Origin: Entomomonas asaccharolytica
GTDB taxonomy: Bacteria > Pseudomonadota > Gammaproteobacteria > Pseudomonadales > Pseudomonadaceae
Assembly (NCBI RefSeq): GCF_016653615.1
Contig: NZ_CP067393.1
Coordinates: 857,673-921,672 of the forward strand
Direction of reading: 5' to 3'
DNA: 64,000 nucleotides
Numbering within the stretch: position 1 is the first letter of the stretch; each line of letters begins with the position of its first letter. The notes under the pieces are model-generated. The model saw only the letters and a list, made by a program, of their open reading frames with translations, had not been told where the DNA came from and searched no databases. Of this stretch, positions 48,029-57,400 are shown piece by piece. The position numbers and the translations under genes are program-made.

Positions 48029-48054
48029 TAATGGTTTTCCTCAATACAGATGTA

Positions 48055-48080
48055 AAAAGGCTTCTATTAAGAAGCCTTTT
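48055..48080. terminator. terminator between hybrid kinase start and fumarase end
   Basis: An 11-base perfect stem AAAAGGCTTCT / AGAAGCCTTTT with an ATTA loop. On the minus strand it follows the fumarase stop by five bases and ends in a T run. Confidence 0.9.
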
Positions 48081-48085
48081 CAGTT

Positions 48086-49606
48086 TTACTTGGTTTCCTT
48101 GAGTTTTTCAATTATCTTTTCGTGCCATATCTGAGGGCCAGTGTTATGAACAGATACCCCAGAACTATCTACTGCAACAGTAACTGGCATATCTTCTACA
48201 TCAAACTCATAGATCGCTTCCATTCCTAATTCAGGGAAAGCAAGTACATTAGCTTTTTTAATAGCTTGTGCTACTAAATAAGCTGCACCGCCTACGGCCA
48301 TTAAATATACAGCTTTGTTATCTTTAATTGCATCAATAGCAGCTGGACCACGCTCTGATTTACCAATCATACCTAATAAACCAGTTTGCTCAAGAATTTG
48401 ACGAGTAAACTTATCCATCCGTGTTGCTGTGGTAGGGCCAGCAGGACCAACTACTTCATCACGTACAGGATCAACAGGGCCAACGTAGTAGATAAAACGA
48501 CCTTTTAAATCAACAGGTAATTGCTCACCATTATTTAACATATCCACCATACGTTTATGGGCAGCATCACGGCCAGTTAACATCTTACCACTTAATAAAA
48601 TAGTTTCGCCTGATTTCCACTGTAAAACATCTTCAGGTTTTAATGTATCTAAATTGACGCGTCTTGCTGCGCCTGAGTCTCCCCAAGCTACTTCTGGATA
48701 GGCAGATAGAGATGGCGCTTTTAATTCAGCTGCACCAGTACCATCTAATACAAAGTGAGCGTGTCGTGTAGCGGCGCAGTTAGGTATCATGCATACAGGT
48801 AAAGAAGCCGCATGGGTAGGGTAGTCCATGATTTTTACATCAAGTACTGTTGTCAAACCGCCTAAACCTTGAGCACCAATACCTAGCTCATTGACTTTTT
48901 CGAATAACTCTAATCGTAATTGTTCAACACGATTTTGAGCGCCTCGCGCTTTTAATTCATGGATATCAATATGATCCATTAATACTTGTTTAGCCATTAC
49001 TGCTGCTTTCTCAGCTGTACCACCAATACCAATGCCTAACATGCCAGGCGGACACCAGCCAGCCCCCATAGTAGGTACAGTTTTTAACACCCAGTCTACA
49101 ATAGAGTCTGAAGGGTTTAACATGGCCATTTTACTTTTATTTTCTGAACCACCGCCTTTCGCGGCTACATCCACTTCAACCTTATCACCAGCCACTATGG
49201 AGTAATGAATAACTGCTGGGGTATTATCTTTGGTGTTTTTACGAGCACCTGCTGGGTCAGCTAGAATAGAGGCACGCAAAACATTATCTGGGCAAGTATA
49301 AGCACGACGTACGCCTTCATTGATCATCTCATCAACGCTCATGGTAGCACCATCCCATTGCACATCCATACCAACTTTAACAAATACAGTGACAATACCT
49401 GTATCTTGACAGATTGGTCGGTGGCCAGTAGCACACATTCTTGAGTTTACTAAGATTTGAGCAATAGCATCTTTAGCCGCGGGAGATTCTTCACGGTCAT
49501 AAGCTTCTTTCATTGCTTCAATAAAATCAAGCGGATGATAATAAGAAATATATTGTAGCGCATCGGCTACACTTTGAATAAGATCATCTTGTTTAATCAC
49601 AGTCAT
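48086..49606 (-). CDS. fumA: class I fumarate hydratase (iron-sulfur)
   Basis: A 506-residue class I fumarase converting fumarate and malate in the TCA cycle. The [4Fe-4S] ligand cysteines are expected among ICQDTGIVTVFVKVG, AGWCPPGMLGIGIGGTAEKA and VCMIPNCAATRHAHFVLDG, all intact. The alpha domain (1-320) and beta domain (about 330-506, FIYYVGPVDPVRDEVVGPAG) are fused as in E. coli FumA and its Pseudomonas counterpart. It depends on cluster assembly by the isc genes of this window. Single gene with its own terminator. Confidence 0.95.
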   Translation of the reverse strand: MTVIKQDDLIQSVADALQYISYYHPLDFIEAMKEAYDREESPAAKDAIAQILVNSRMCATGHRPICQDTGIVTVFVKVGMDVQWDGATMSVDEMINEGVRRAYTCPDNVLRASILADPAGARKNTKDNTPAVIHYSIVAGDKVEVDVAAKGGGSENKSKMAMLNPSDSIVDWVLKTVPTMGAGWCPPGMLGIGIGGTAEKAAVMAKQVLMDHIDIHELKARGAQNRVEQLRLELFEKVNELGIGAQGLGGLTTVLDVKIMDYPTHAASLPVCMIPNCAATRHAHFVLDGTGAAELKAPSLSAYPEVAWGDSGAARRVNLDTLKPEDVLQWKSGETILLSGKMLTGRDAAHKRMVDMLNNGEQLPVDLKGRFIYYVGPVDPVRDEVVGPAGPTTATRMDKFTRQILEQTGLLGMIGKSERGPAAIDAIKDNKAVYLMAVGGAAYLVAQAIKKANVLAFPELGMEAIYEFDVEDMPVTVAVDSSGVSVHNTGPQIWHEKIIEKLKETK

Positions 49607-49824
49607 GGTTGTTTCTCTATTATTATGAGGTGGAAACTATAAAAAACGTAAAGAAAATTATACCTTATCTTTAGTCTTAAGAGGGGAAGAAATCTAATAA
49701 CTAGTCTATTAAATAAATTAATTAGCTAATAAAGTTATTGAGAGCGGTGTAAGTAGCAATTAATAACAAATAAAACTCTGGTTGGAACAAAAGGAATAGC
49801 TATATGAACATCATTAAAATTATA

Positions 49825-49845
49825 TCTCCTAAAACTTACAGGAGA
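49825..49845 (+). promoter_or_regulatory. hairpin masking the Shine-Dalgarno of the gene at 49851
   Basis: TCTCCT (49825-49830) is exactly complementary to AGGAGA (49840-49845), which is the ribosome binding site five bases before the start codon. The loop is nine bases. Such an arrangement can keep the site closed until heat, a protein or an RNA opens it. Confidence 0.5.
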
Positions 49846-49850
49846 GAAAA

Positions 49851-50315
49851 ATGGCAGGATATAAAGCAAGTATCGATTTTGAAAAACTTATTTTTGTTGG
49901 TTATAGTTCTAATGGTTATGATTTAGATGGTATAAAATATCGTATCTCACAAGTAGTGGATAATGCAGGTCGTGCAAACAAAGATCATAAACAAATGGGT
50001 AAACCACTCTATGAGGTAGCATTTGAGCTGTTAAACTTACAAGTATTGGGGGGTAATGAATTTAGGGATTTATTGAACAGCTTGCCAGATCTTACCCAAA
50101 GTGATGGAGACCATGTTTATGAAGGTATCAGCTATACCATAAAAATTGATATATATAAGTTTAGAGATTTTAACCAATCATATCGTGAAATTGCTGATAT
50201 TGTTTTACGCAAAGGTGGTAAGATTGAGGTTTATGCCTATAAACGTACTACAAGTAGCGAAGCTGGTGATTTCTTAGATGTAGATTTTCCAGTTGATTAT
50301 TCATCAATGTCATAA
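49851..50315 (+). CDS. hypothetical protein, 154 residues
   Basis: I do not recognise this protein. It has no signal peptide or membrane segment. The N-terminal half is MAGYKASIDFEKLIFVGYSS then LDGIKYRISQVVDNAGRANK; the C-terminal half alternates hydrophobic and polar residues (YEGISYTIKIDIYKFRDF, GGKIEVYAYKRTTSS) and looks beta-rich, ending acidic (DFLDVDFPVDYSSMS). The size and beta pattern loosely recall type VI tube proteins (Hcp), and a VgrG island lies 4 kb away, but I see no Hcp signature. The ribosome binding site AGGAGAG is strong but lies in a hairpin. Single gene, divergent from fumarase. Confidence 0.75.
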   Translation: MAGYKASIDFEKLIFVGYSSNGYDLDGIKYRISQVVDNAGRANKDHKQMGKPLYEVAFELLNLQVLGGNEFRDLLNSLPDLTQSDGDHVYEGISYTIKIDIYKFRDFNQSYREIADIVLRKGGKIEVYAYKRTTSSEAGDFLDVDFPVDYSSMS

Positions 50316-50324
50316 ATTATTTAG

Positions 50325-50362
50325 TATTAAGGTTTAGGGAATATTTTTCCTAAACCTTAATA
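50325..50362. terminator. long hairpin between converging genes
   Basis: TATTAAGGTTTAGG / CCTAAACCTTAATA give a perfect 14-base stem. It converges with the 3' end of the permease gene, whose last codons it includes. The U tract after the stem is weak on both strands, so termination is likely but not certain. Confidence 0.6.
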
Positions 50363-51612
50363 GATAAGCCATCTGATAATGATTGACGATAAGCGCGCCA
50401 AGCAGGAATAAGTCCCATTAGTATGGCGGCTAGTAAAATACAAGCCAATAATCCCCATTCATAGGCACTAGGTAAATTAAAACTAATATACAAACCATAG
50501 TTTGTCTGTATCCAATGTTGACTGGCTAAAATACCAACATATAACAGAGCTAACCCCAGAACTATACCAATAAAAGCCAGAATAAAAGATTCCGTTATAA
50601 GCAAACTAGCAATATGCCAAGGTTTAGCGCCTACTGATCGTAAAATAGCCATTTCTCGACGACGTTCATTAAGGCTAGTTAAAATAGCGGTTAACATACC
50701 AATTAATCCCGTTAGTACTACAAAAAGCGATACAATTAATAACGCCTGTTCAGCCGTGCTCATTAAACCCCATAACTCTTGTAAAGCAACACCAGGTAAA
50801 ATAGCTATTAATGGTTCAGCTTTATAGTTACTAATTTGCCGTTGTAAAGCGAAAGTGGCTACCTTATTTTTTACCCCTAGCAAAAAAGCGGTAATTTGTT
50901 TAGGCTGTAAATCTAATTCTTGAACTTGCTCAGCTGAAACTTTTTGATTGCTAAGAGCTGGCATACCATTATGCCAATTAATATGAATCGCTTCTATGCC
51001 TTGTAGACTTATATGTACTGTTCTATCAACTGGCGTTCCTGTTTGTTTAAGAATACCTACTATTCTAAAGGGCTTATCATTATGTTTTACTAAACTAATC
51101 GTACTCACCCCATGAGCCAATACAATATTCTCATCCAGCTTGTAATTTAATGTTTTAGCTACTTCAGCGCCTAATACCACATCAAATATACCTTCAAAAG
51201 CTCTGCCTTCAACAAATTGAAGTGATTGTTTATTACCAAATTGATAGTGTTTAAAGTAGTTTAAGTCAGTGCCTAACACACGATATCCTCGGTGAGAGTC
51301 ACCCAGTGAAAGGGGAATTGTCCATGCTACACGAGGATCATGGCTAATAGCTTGATAGCTAGACCAATGAATATTATTAGTTGCATTACCAATTCTAAAT
51401 ACAGAATATAGCAACAAGTTTACTGAACCTGAGCGAGCCCCCACAATTAAATCGGTACCTGCTATAGTACTAGCAAAACTCATTTTAGCCTCTGTTCTTA
51501 TACGTTCTACCGCTAATAATAAACAAACAGATAAAGCAATTGCCATAATAGTAAGAAGTGCTGTAAACAATCGATTACGCAAGCTAGCAAAAGCAAGGCG
51601 GAATAAATACAT
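50350..51612 (-). CDS. ABC transporter permease, FtsX/MacB type
   Basis: A 420-residue permease with the MacB-like layout: first membrane helix at the N-terminus (residues 14-34, FTALLTIMAIALSVCLLL), a large periplasmic domain (about 40-280), then three helices (around 290-320, 340-370, 385-405) with the FtsX signature LNERRREMAILRSVGAKPWH. The ATG at 51612 starts one base after the stop of the ATPase gene and has AAGGA upstream; the frame is open further to 51675 but would overlap. With the ATPase and the DUF2796 protein it forms a zinc-linked operon. Type VII ABC systems of this kind often act as mechanotransmitters rather than importers. Confidence 0.9.
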   Translation of the reverse strand: MYLFRLAFASLRNRLFTALLTIMAIALSVCLLLAVERIRTEAKMSFASTIAGTDLIVGARSGSVNLLLYSVFRIGNATNNIHWSSYQAISHDPRVAWTIPLSLGDSHRGYRVLGTDLNYFKHYQFGNKQSLQFVEGRAFEGIFDVVLGAEVAKTLNYKLDENIVLAHGVSTISLVKHNDKPFRIVGILKQTGTPVDRTVHISLQGIEAIHINWHNGMPALSNQKVSAEQVQELDLQPKQITAFLLGVKNKVATFALQRQISNYKAEPLIAILPGVALQELWGLMSTAEQALLIVSLFVVLTGLIGMLTAILTSLNERRREMAILRSVGAKPWHIASLLITESFILAFIGIVLGLALLYVGILASQHWIQTNYGLYISFNLPSAYEWGLLACILLAAILMGLIPAWRAYRQSLSDGLSIKV

Positions 51613-51613
51613 A

Positions 51614-52321
51614 TTAAACAGTATCCTTACTTTGACTGGTTTGGTTAATATCATAGAGAGAAAGACAACGGTCAAATAAGGGTGTTAACGTTTGATCGTG
51701 ACTTACAAATAACAAACTACTACCTGTTTTATTACATTCACTAAACAACAGCTTAATAAAGCTTTCTCTAGTCTCAGTGTCTAGGGCAGAGGTGGGTTCA
51801 TCAGCAATAATTAATTCAGGTGATCCAATTAAAGCCCTTGCAGCGGCTACCCTTTGTTGTTGTCCTATTGATAACTGATCGGCACGTTGTAAGAAAAGTG
51901 TTTTATCCAAACCTAAATCAGTTAATAAAGACTTAGCCGCTTGTTGAATACTACCAAATCTTTCATTGGCATATTGAGTTCTACGTTTAGAAAAATAACA
52001 GGGGAGTAGTACATTCTCTTCAACAGATAAAAAAGGTAATAGATTAAACTGCTGAAAAATATAACCAATATGCTCAACACGGAATTGATCTCTAGCTCCA
52101 GAAGAAAGCAGGGATAAGTCTTGACCTAATAATTGAATGACTCCTTTATTCGGTTTCAAAACACCACTTAATAAACCTAATAAAGTAGTTTTGCCACTGC
52201 CAGAAGGTCCTTTTAAAAACATTTTTTCATTATAACCTAATGTAAAATCAGCAATATCTAATAAATTAGCCTGTTTTGGCCAAGCAAATTGTAAATTTTT
52301 AAGTTCAATTACATTAGCCAT
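51614..52321 (-). CDS. ABC transporter ATP-binding protein
   Basis: A 235-residue ATPase with Walker A LKGPSGSGKTTLLGLLSG, the Q loop FQQFNLLPFLSVEEN, signature LSIGQQQRVAAARALIG, Walker B ELIIADEPTSALD and the H loop VSHD. It belongs to the LolD/MacB-like group that works with FtsX-type permeases. Its start overlaps the end of the DUF2796 gene by one base, and its stop is one base before the permease start. Energy unit of the same complex. Confidence 0.93.
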   Translation of the reverse strand: MANVIELKNLQFAWPKQANLLDIADFTLGYNEKMFLKGPSGSGKTTLLGLLSGVLKPNKGVIQLLGQDLSLLSSGARDQFRVEHIGYIFQQFNLLPFLSVEENVLLPCYFSKRRTQYANERFGSIQQAAKSLLTDLGLDKTLFLQRADQLSIGQQQRVAAARALIGSPELIIADEPTSALDTETRESFIKLLFSECNKTGSSLLFVSHDQTLTPLFDRCLSLYDINQTSQSKDTV

Positions 52322-52884
52322 TATTTAAGTTTAAACACAGGTTTTGCAGGGGTTAATTCAATTCCTTTTTGTCCATTATCACCAATATATTGAATGGTTA
52401 TCTTATTTGTATTGGGAAAATGTTTAAAGAAATAACTTAAATCTAATTGGTTTAGTGCTGAAATATTATTGCAAGTAAAACTATAATTTGCATCTATATC
52501 TAAATGTGCATGCTGTTGGTCAATATTATTGGTGGTTTGAATATTAAAAATAGGGCTAGTAATTTCTTTATCCATAAGGCTACATTTTGCAGCAGCAGGA
52601 ATAGCAAAAAGTGTCGATGGGTTATTAAGTAGTAGCTGTACTTGGGAAGCTAATATTTTCTCATGTTCTGTTGTAGGAATATGTTCAAATCCTACTAAAT
52701 TAATAGCAGCAGTATCTAATCCTATTTCTAATCTATTATCACTAATAGCTATATTTAACTGTACTCGACCATGTTCATGGGCAGTTAAAATACCTTCATA
52801 TTTTTCATCAGAAGATTTAGTAGCCATAGCAGTTGATATTACTAAGGAATAGCAAACACAACCTAATAATAAAATATAGCGCAT
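52321..52884 (-). CDS. DUF2796 (ZrgA-like) periplasmic zinc-linked protein
   Basis: A 187-residue exported protein. A signal peptide (MRYILLLGCVCYSLVISTAMA) leads to AHEHGRVQLNIAISDNRLEI, the family's metal-binding HEHG region, a second motif QQHAHLDIDANYSFTC, and a C-terminal beta section. The long His-rich linker of many homologs is short here. ZrgA proteins are linked to zinc uptake in Vibrio, and in P. aeruginosa a Zur-controlled operon pairs this family with an FtsX-type ABC transporter. The perfect Zur box 32 bases upstream of the start supports zinc control here. Confidence 0.88.
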   Translation of the reverse strand: MRYILLLGCVCYSLVISTAMATKSSDEKYEGILTAHEHGRVQLNIAISDNRLEIGLDTAAINLVGFEHIPTTEHEKILASQVQLLLNNPSTLFAIPAAAKCSLMDKEITSPIFNIQTTNNIDQQHAHLDIDANYSFTCNNISALNQLDLSYFFKHFPNTNKITIQYIGDNGQKGIELTPAKPVFKLK

Positions 52885-52915
52885 ATTATTGCCTAGAATA
52901 GATAAGAATTGTTAT

Positions 52916-52928
52916 GTTATATTATAAC
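52916..52928 (-). promoter_or_regulatory. Zur box
   Basis: GTTATATTATAAC is a perfect palindrome around one central base and agrees with the gammaproteobacterial Zur core GTTATANTATAAC. It lies 32-44 bases upstream of the DUF2796 start, where repression would block the promoter under zinc sufficiency. Confidence 0.82.
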
Positions 52929-53061
52929 TATATATACACATAAATATAAAATAATATTATAAGAAAAAGCTATTAATAAATAATTTATTATTCCAAATAA
53001 AAGGAACAATATACAAATTTCTTATTGATCTTAAATAAATTAAATAATAAAGTTCGCATCC

Positions 53062-53195
53062 TGAACGCTCATGCTGGCAACGATCCATCCGGCTCAAGTA
53101 CTGACGACGAGAGATAGCAGTTTTAATACTATATATTTCGGCGACATGCCTTGGGAAGTAGGCGATCCAAAGTGGGGATACTGATTAGGCGTTCA
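53062..53195 (+). promoter_or_regulatory. GC-richer, apparently structured speC leader
   Basis: TGAACGC (53062-53068) is exactly complementary to GCGTTCA (53189-53195), closing a 134-base domain that ends 42 bases before speC. Inside are GCTGG / CCGGC (53073-53093), GCCT / AGGC (53148-53163) and ATCC / GGAT (53165-53179). The region is clearly richer in GC than the flanking DNA. It contains the 37-codon frame listed next, so it may be a leader peptide element, a structured RNA sensor, or both. Confidence 0.5.
53071..53184 (+). CDS. possible 37-residue leader peptide of speC
   Basis: ATG at 53071 opens 37 codons ending at TGA 53182-53184. The peptide starts MLATIHPAQVLTTRDSSFNT and ends FGDMPWEVGDPKWGY, with two Trp and a C-terminal Gly-Tyr. 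Codons such as CTG, ACG, CCG and GGC are rare in neighbouring genes, which suggests that the nucleotide sequence is under constraint. No good ribosome binding site precedes the ATG. In E. coli, the leader peptide SpeFL senses ornithine to control an ornithine decarboxylase; its sequence is different. This frame could be a functional analogue, or a chance frame inside an RNA element. Confidence 0.4.
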   Translation: MLATIHPAQVLTTRDSSFNTIYFGDMPWEVGDPKWGY

Positions 53196-53237
53196 TTCAG
53201 TAAAAAATGCTTAATAATAAATTTGGAGTAACCCACA

Positions 53238-54410
53238 ATGACCATGACTACTATTAAAGTAGAAGACTACTATGCGCCAGAGACTTTTAAACGCATTAAA
53301 GAATGTGCTGAACAACATGACACCCCGTTTGTTGTGATTGATACCAAGACTATTGCAACTGCTTATGATCAGCTAGTGAATAACTTTCCTTTTGCTAAAA
53401 TCTACTATGCAGTAAAAGCTAACCCAGCCGTAGAAATTACTCGTTTACTCAATGATAAAGGCTCACATTTTGATATTGCCTCTATCTATGAACTAGATAA
53501 AGTACTAGCACAAGGTGTATCACCTGAAAAAGTAAGCTATGGCAATACCATTAAAAAGAGCAAAGATATTCGTTATTTCTATGAAAAAGGGGTGCGTTTA
53601 TTTGCTACCGATTCAGAATCAGATCTACGTAATATTGCCAAAGCAGCACCAGGTTCAAAAATTTATGTACGTATTCTTACGGAAGGTTCTAGCTCTGCCG
53701 ACTGGCCACTTTCCCGTAAATTTGGTTGCCAAAGTGATATGGCAATGGACTTACTAATTTTAGCTAAACAACTAGGATTAATACCTTATGGCATATCTTT
53801 CCACGTTGGTTCGCAACAACGTGAAATTGACGTATGGGATGGCGCTATTGCTAAAGTAAAAGTAATCTTTGAGCGCCTTAAGCAAGAAGATGGCATTGAA
53901 TTAAAAATGATTAATATGGGTGGTGGCTTTCCTGCCAACTACTTACAAAAAACCAATGAACTAGAAATCTATGCCAAAGAAATCTTACGTTTTTTACAAG
54001 AAGATTTTGGTGAAGAATTACCAGAAATTATCCTAGAACCAGGGCGTTCGCTAGTAGCCAATGCAGGGGTATTAGTCAGTGAAGTAGTAATGGTTTCACG
54101 CAAATCAAGAACCGCTGTAGAACGTTGGGTATTTACCGATGTAGGTAAATTCTCAGGCCTAATCGAAACCATGGATGAAGCCATTAAATACCCAGTCTAT
54201 ACCGAAAAGAAAGGCGAGCTAGAGGAAGTAATTATCGCAGGCCCCACCTGTGATAGCGCCGATATTATGTACGAAAACTACAAATACGGCCTACCTTTAA
54301 ATCTTTCAGCAGGTGACAGACTCTACTGGCTATCAACAGGTGCTTATACCACTAGCTATAGCGCCATCGAGTTTAATGGTTTTCCACCGCTTAAGAGTTA
54401 TTTTGTTTAG
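53238..54410 (+). CDS. speC: ornithine/lysine decarboxylase, alanine-racemase fold (SpeC type)
   Basis: A 390-residue PLP enzyme of the eukaryote-like ODC family, making putrescine (or cadaverine) from ornithine (or lysine). The PLP lysine is K60 in KIYYAVKANPAVEI; the phosphate-binding motifs are GISFHVGSQQ, INMGGGFPANY and EPGRSLVANAG; the second active-site loop contains the catalytic cysteine in GPTCDSADIMYE. It resembles P. aeruginosa SpeC, not the large E. coli SpeC. GGAG nine bases upstream of ATG 53238 sets the start. The 350-base leader points to post-transcriptional control by polyamines or their precursors. Confidence 0.93.
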   Translation: MTMTTIKVEDYYAPETFKRIKECAEQHDTPFVVIDTKTIATAYDQLVNNFPFAKIYYAVKANPAVEITRLLNDKGSHFDIASIYELDKVLAQGVSPEKVSYGNTIKKSKDIRYFYEKGVRLFATDSESDLRNIAKAAPGSKIYVRILTEGSSSADWPLSRKFGCQSDMAMDLLILAKQLGLIPYGISFHVGSQQREIDVWDGAIAKVKVIFERLKQEDGIELKMINMGGGFPANYLQKTNELEIYAKEILRFLQEDFGEELPEIILEPGRSLVANAGVLVSEVVMVSRKSRTAVERWVFTDVGKFSGLIETMDEAIKYPVYTEKKGELEEVIIAGPTCDSADIMYENYKYGLPLNLSAGDRLYWLSTGAYTTSYSAIEFNGFPPLKSYFV

Positions 54411-54422
54411 TAGTTTATTCTT

Positions 54423-54451
54423 AATAAGACCTTAGTAAGTAAGGTCTTATT
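54423..54451. terminator. terminator between speC and the type VI effector
   Basis: A perfect 12-base stem AATAAGACCTTA / TAAGGTCTTATT with a five-base loop lies between the two converging genes. The T tract on the plus strand is delayed (GAATAGATTTTT). Confidence 0.75.
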
Positions 54452-54461
54452 GAATAGATTT

Positions 54462-57400
54462 TTAGTAAATAAACTCTTCCCATTCTATCAATTTTGAACT
54501 ATTAGTGCGACCATGAAGTTCTTTTTTTACATCAGTTATCTTTTTGTTCTTTTTATATTTTCCTAAAATTATTTCTTCTGTAAGGGCAGGTTTAGTAATA
54601 CCTGTTATAATGTTCTCGAAAAAACTTCCCTCATCATCAACAACACCAAAAGAATCGAATACAAATTCAGTGGTATAATTATTTATATCTATAAGCGATA
54701 CAACAACACTAATCATAGTACTATTTAAGACATCTTTTTCTTGAGTAAATGGAAACCAAATTCTTATAAAGCGAAAGTTGTCATTTTCCAAATAAGTTTC
54801 ATTTTTGATATTTTGATTAGGTATAGTTGTGGGTAAAGTAGATATTTCTCTTCCATTGTAGATTTCAATTTCTTCTCTAAGTAAAGGATCTTTATTATTG
54901 TCAAGTGACACAAAATCAAAGTATAAACTTGCTTTAATAGTATTGCTTTGTAGTGCAAGGGGAGGTAAGTAAATTCCCAGCCAAAAACCCTTATATAAAA
55001 ATTGATTATCTGAAGATTTACGAATTTTTCTCATTAATACAGTTGGACGGCATACTATTTTATATAATGTTTGTAATTCCTTCATTTTATTTCCATATTT
55101 ATTAGGGAGATCTTTATTCTTTTTTAATTCTTCTTTTTTATTAATATTATTATGATCATTTCCCCATACACAATATTTTAGCCAGAGCTGTAAATCTGAA
55201 CGATGATATATAGTAGATATATATATAGCTGTAATACTAATAATAGCAGCAGTTATTCCTATGATAGCTCCAGTAGGACCTAAAGGAAGTGTTACTCTAA
55301 GTATAGTTAGTATTTCTAAAATACCTAAAACTACTTCGAATGATGCTGCTGTTGCAGCAACAGCAAGCCATACTTGCTCTGTTGTATCTGTAGCATTTTG
55401 AGCATCTTCTATAGAGGATATGGCATTAAAAACTGAGCCTATGCCACCAGAAATAGGGCCTAGTTTTGATATGAAATTTCTTTTATTAATATTTTGAGTT
55501 ATGCCTGCTAATTTCCCAGATAGATTAAATAATGATACATTTTTTAGTTCAAAAAATGCTATATAGCAATAAGCAGAAGAGCTCACAGTATTTATAATAT
55601 CTGTCGTTACTTTAAAATCTTTAATTTCCTTGTTATTGAGATCGTTTATTAGATTCCAGATATTTAATGCAAAACCAATAGCACATAGTGCACCATTTGC
55701 CATTATTCCAATATCATTAATTGTATGGGAAGTACTCGATGATGTTGAGATAATATCTTTAGATCGCTGCTCTACATATATTGAAATATTTATTTCTCCC
55801 TTTATATAGATTAACCTGTCTGGCTTTCTATCTATTTTGATCTTTGATATTTGCTTTTCTAAATCTTCTATGGTTTTTTTCCATGAAGTTACTTGCAAAG
55901 TTGAATAACGGCGGCTTTTTATGTTTTGTTCAAGGGATTTGATAGTATTTTTTAAGTTTGTTTTTTTAGCCCAACTTATCATATCTTTTTTATAATTGGG
56001 GTTTTCTTTAATGTACCCTGAATTTTTTTCTATAGAAACCATAATAAAGATATAGCTTAACTGTTGTGTTTGGTTTATAAATTTAGAAGTACTAGTTACT
56101 GAAATAGCAGTAGCTATGCTTATAAAAGCATCTTTAATTTTTTGATTCTTATACATTTTTAGAAATGCTAATTTAGCGAAATCAGACATGTCTTTGTAAG
56201 ATTTACTTTTAAGAAAATCTGAAATTAAAAGTGATATTTTTTGGATGTTTAATCCAGTCTCTAAAAAATTAGTTACTGCTTTCTTCACTTCTTGGTTATA
56301 ACCAAATAAAGTTAATCCTATAAATTGTGGATTACTATGCTCTTTATTGAGATATTTTTGTCCATTTTCAGTTCTTATTAAGTATTTATAAGTATTTAAA
56401 GAAATATCTGAGAGTAACTCTAGTTGCTTATCATCTGTCACATCCAAGCCAAGATTGATAATATAGTCAAACTCTTTCCCTAGACTTGTTTCTTTTAATT
56501 GTATATTTAAATTATTAGCTTCTTTTTTTCGTAGTTTAATATATTTTCTTCTTGTTTTCCCTGATCTGCGAGTTCCCGTGATAACAACACTTGTACCATT
56601 TGCTAAAATATTAAGCCAATTTATTAAATCGTTTTCTCTGTTATATCTTGGTTTTTGTATTTTTTCCCCCATATCTATTAAAAATTGTAATACTTTATTA
56701 AAATCAAGGTCTCGTCGATTTTTGTCTGCTGATTCTTCCCATTCTTTTTCTATAGTATTCCATTCTGTTTTATAAAATATATGATTATAAATAGTAGGCC
56801 ATTCTTCCTTTATTTTTGAAGTATCTGTTTTTTTGTCTAAAATATTAACAATATGTTGAATATATGAGTAATACTCATAAAAAGGAACGTCTTTAGGAAT
56901 ATAAGGTATAAAAGAAGAGCAAACAATATTTACGCATTGTTTTGCTATAGTTATTCTATAGTCATTATTTTCTAAATAGTCACACTCATTGTCTGAGTAT
57001 GAGGATAAATTTATTATGAGATCTTCAATTATTGCCAGAGGATCTTCAATGGCTACAAGATAACTAGATGTTGTAGATGGTATTTTTGAAAGTATGTCGT
57101 CTTCAGAGATTACTTCTTTATAAATTGTACTTCCATATGGAACAGTTGGGGTATTGGTATCTTTAAAATCAAAGGAGCTTAATTTGGTATTACTCTCATT
57201 TTGTTTAAGAGTTGGTTTGTCTGTTCCAATTATATCCGCAACATACTGGTTAATCTTATCTAATGGTTGAATATAAGTAAGTTTGTGATTATATGGTATA
57301 GGAACACTTGATTCATCGAATATAAATTCGAAATACTTATTAATGTCAGTCATTATGTCATTTGATGAATAGTTTGCTGTTAAGCTAGTTTGGGAGAAAT

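Noticed and set aside
49804..49890. An ATG upstream of the gene at 49851 in another frame
   Set aside because: It has no ribosome binding site, runs into the next gene, and the translation shows no coding character.
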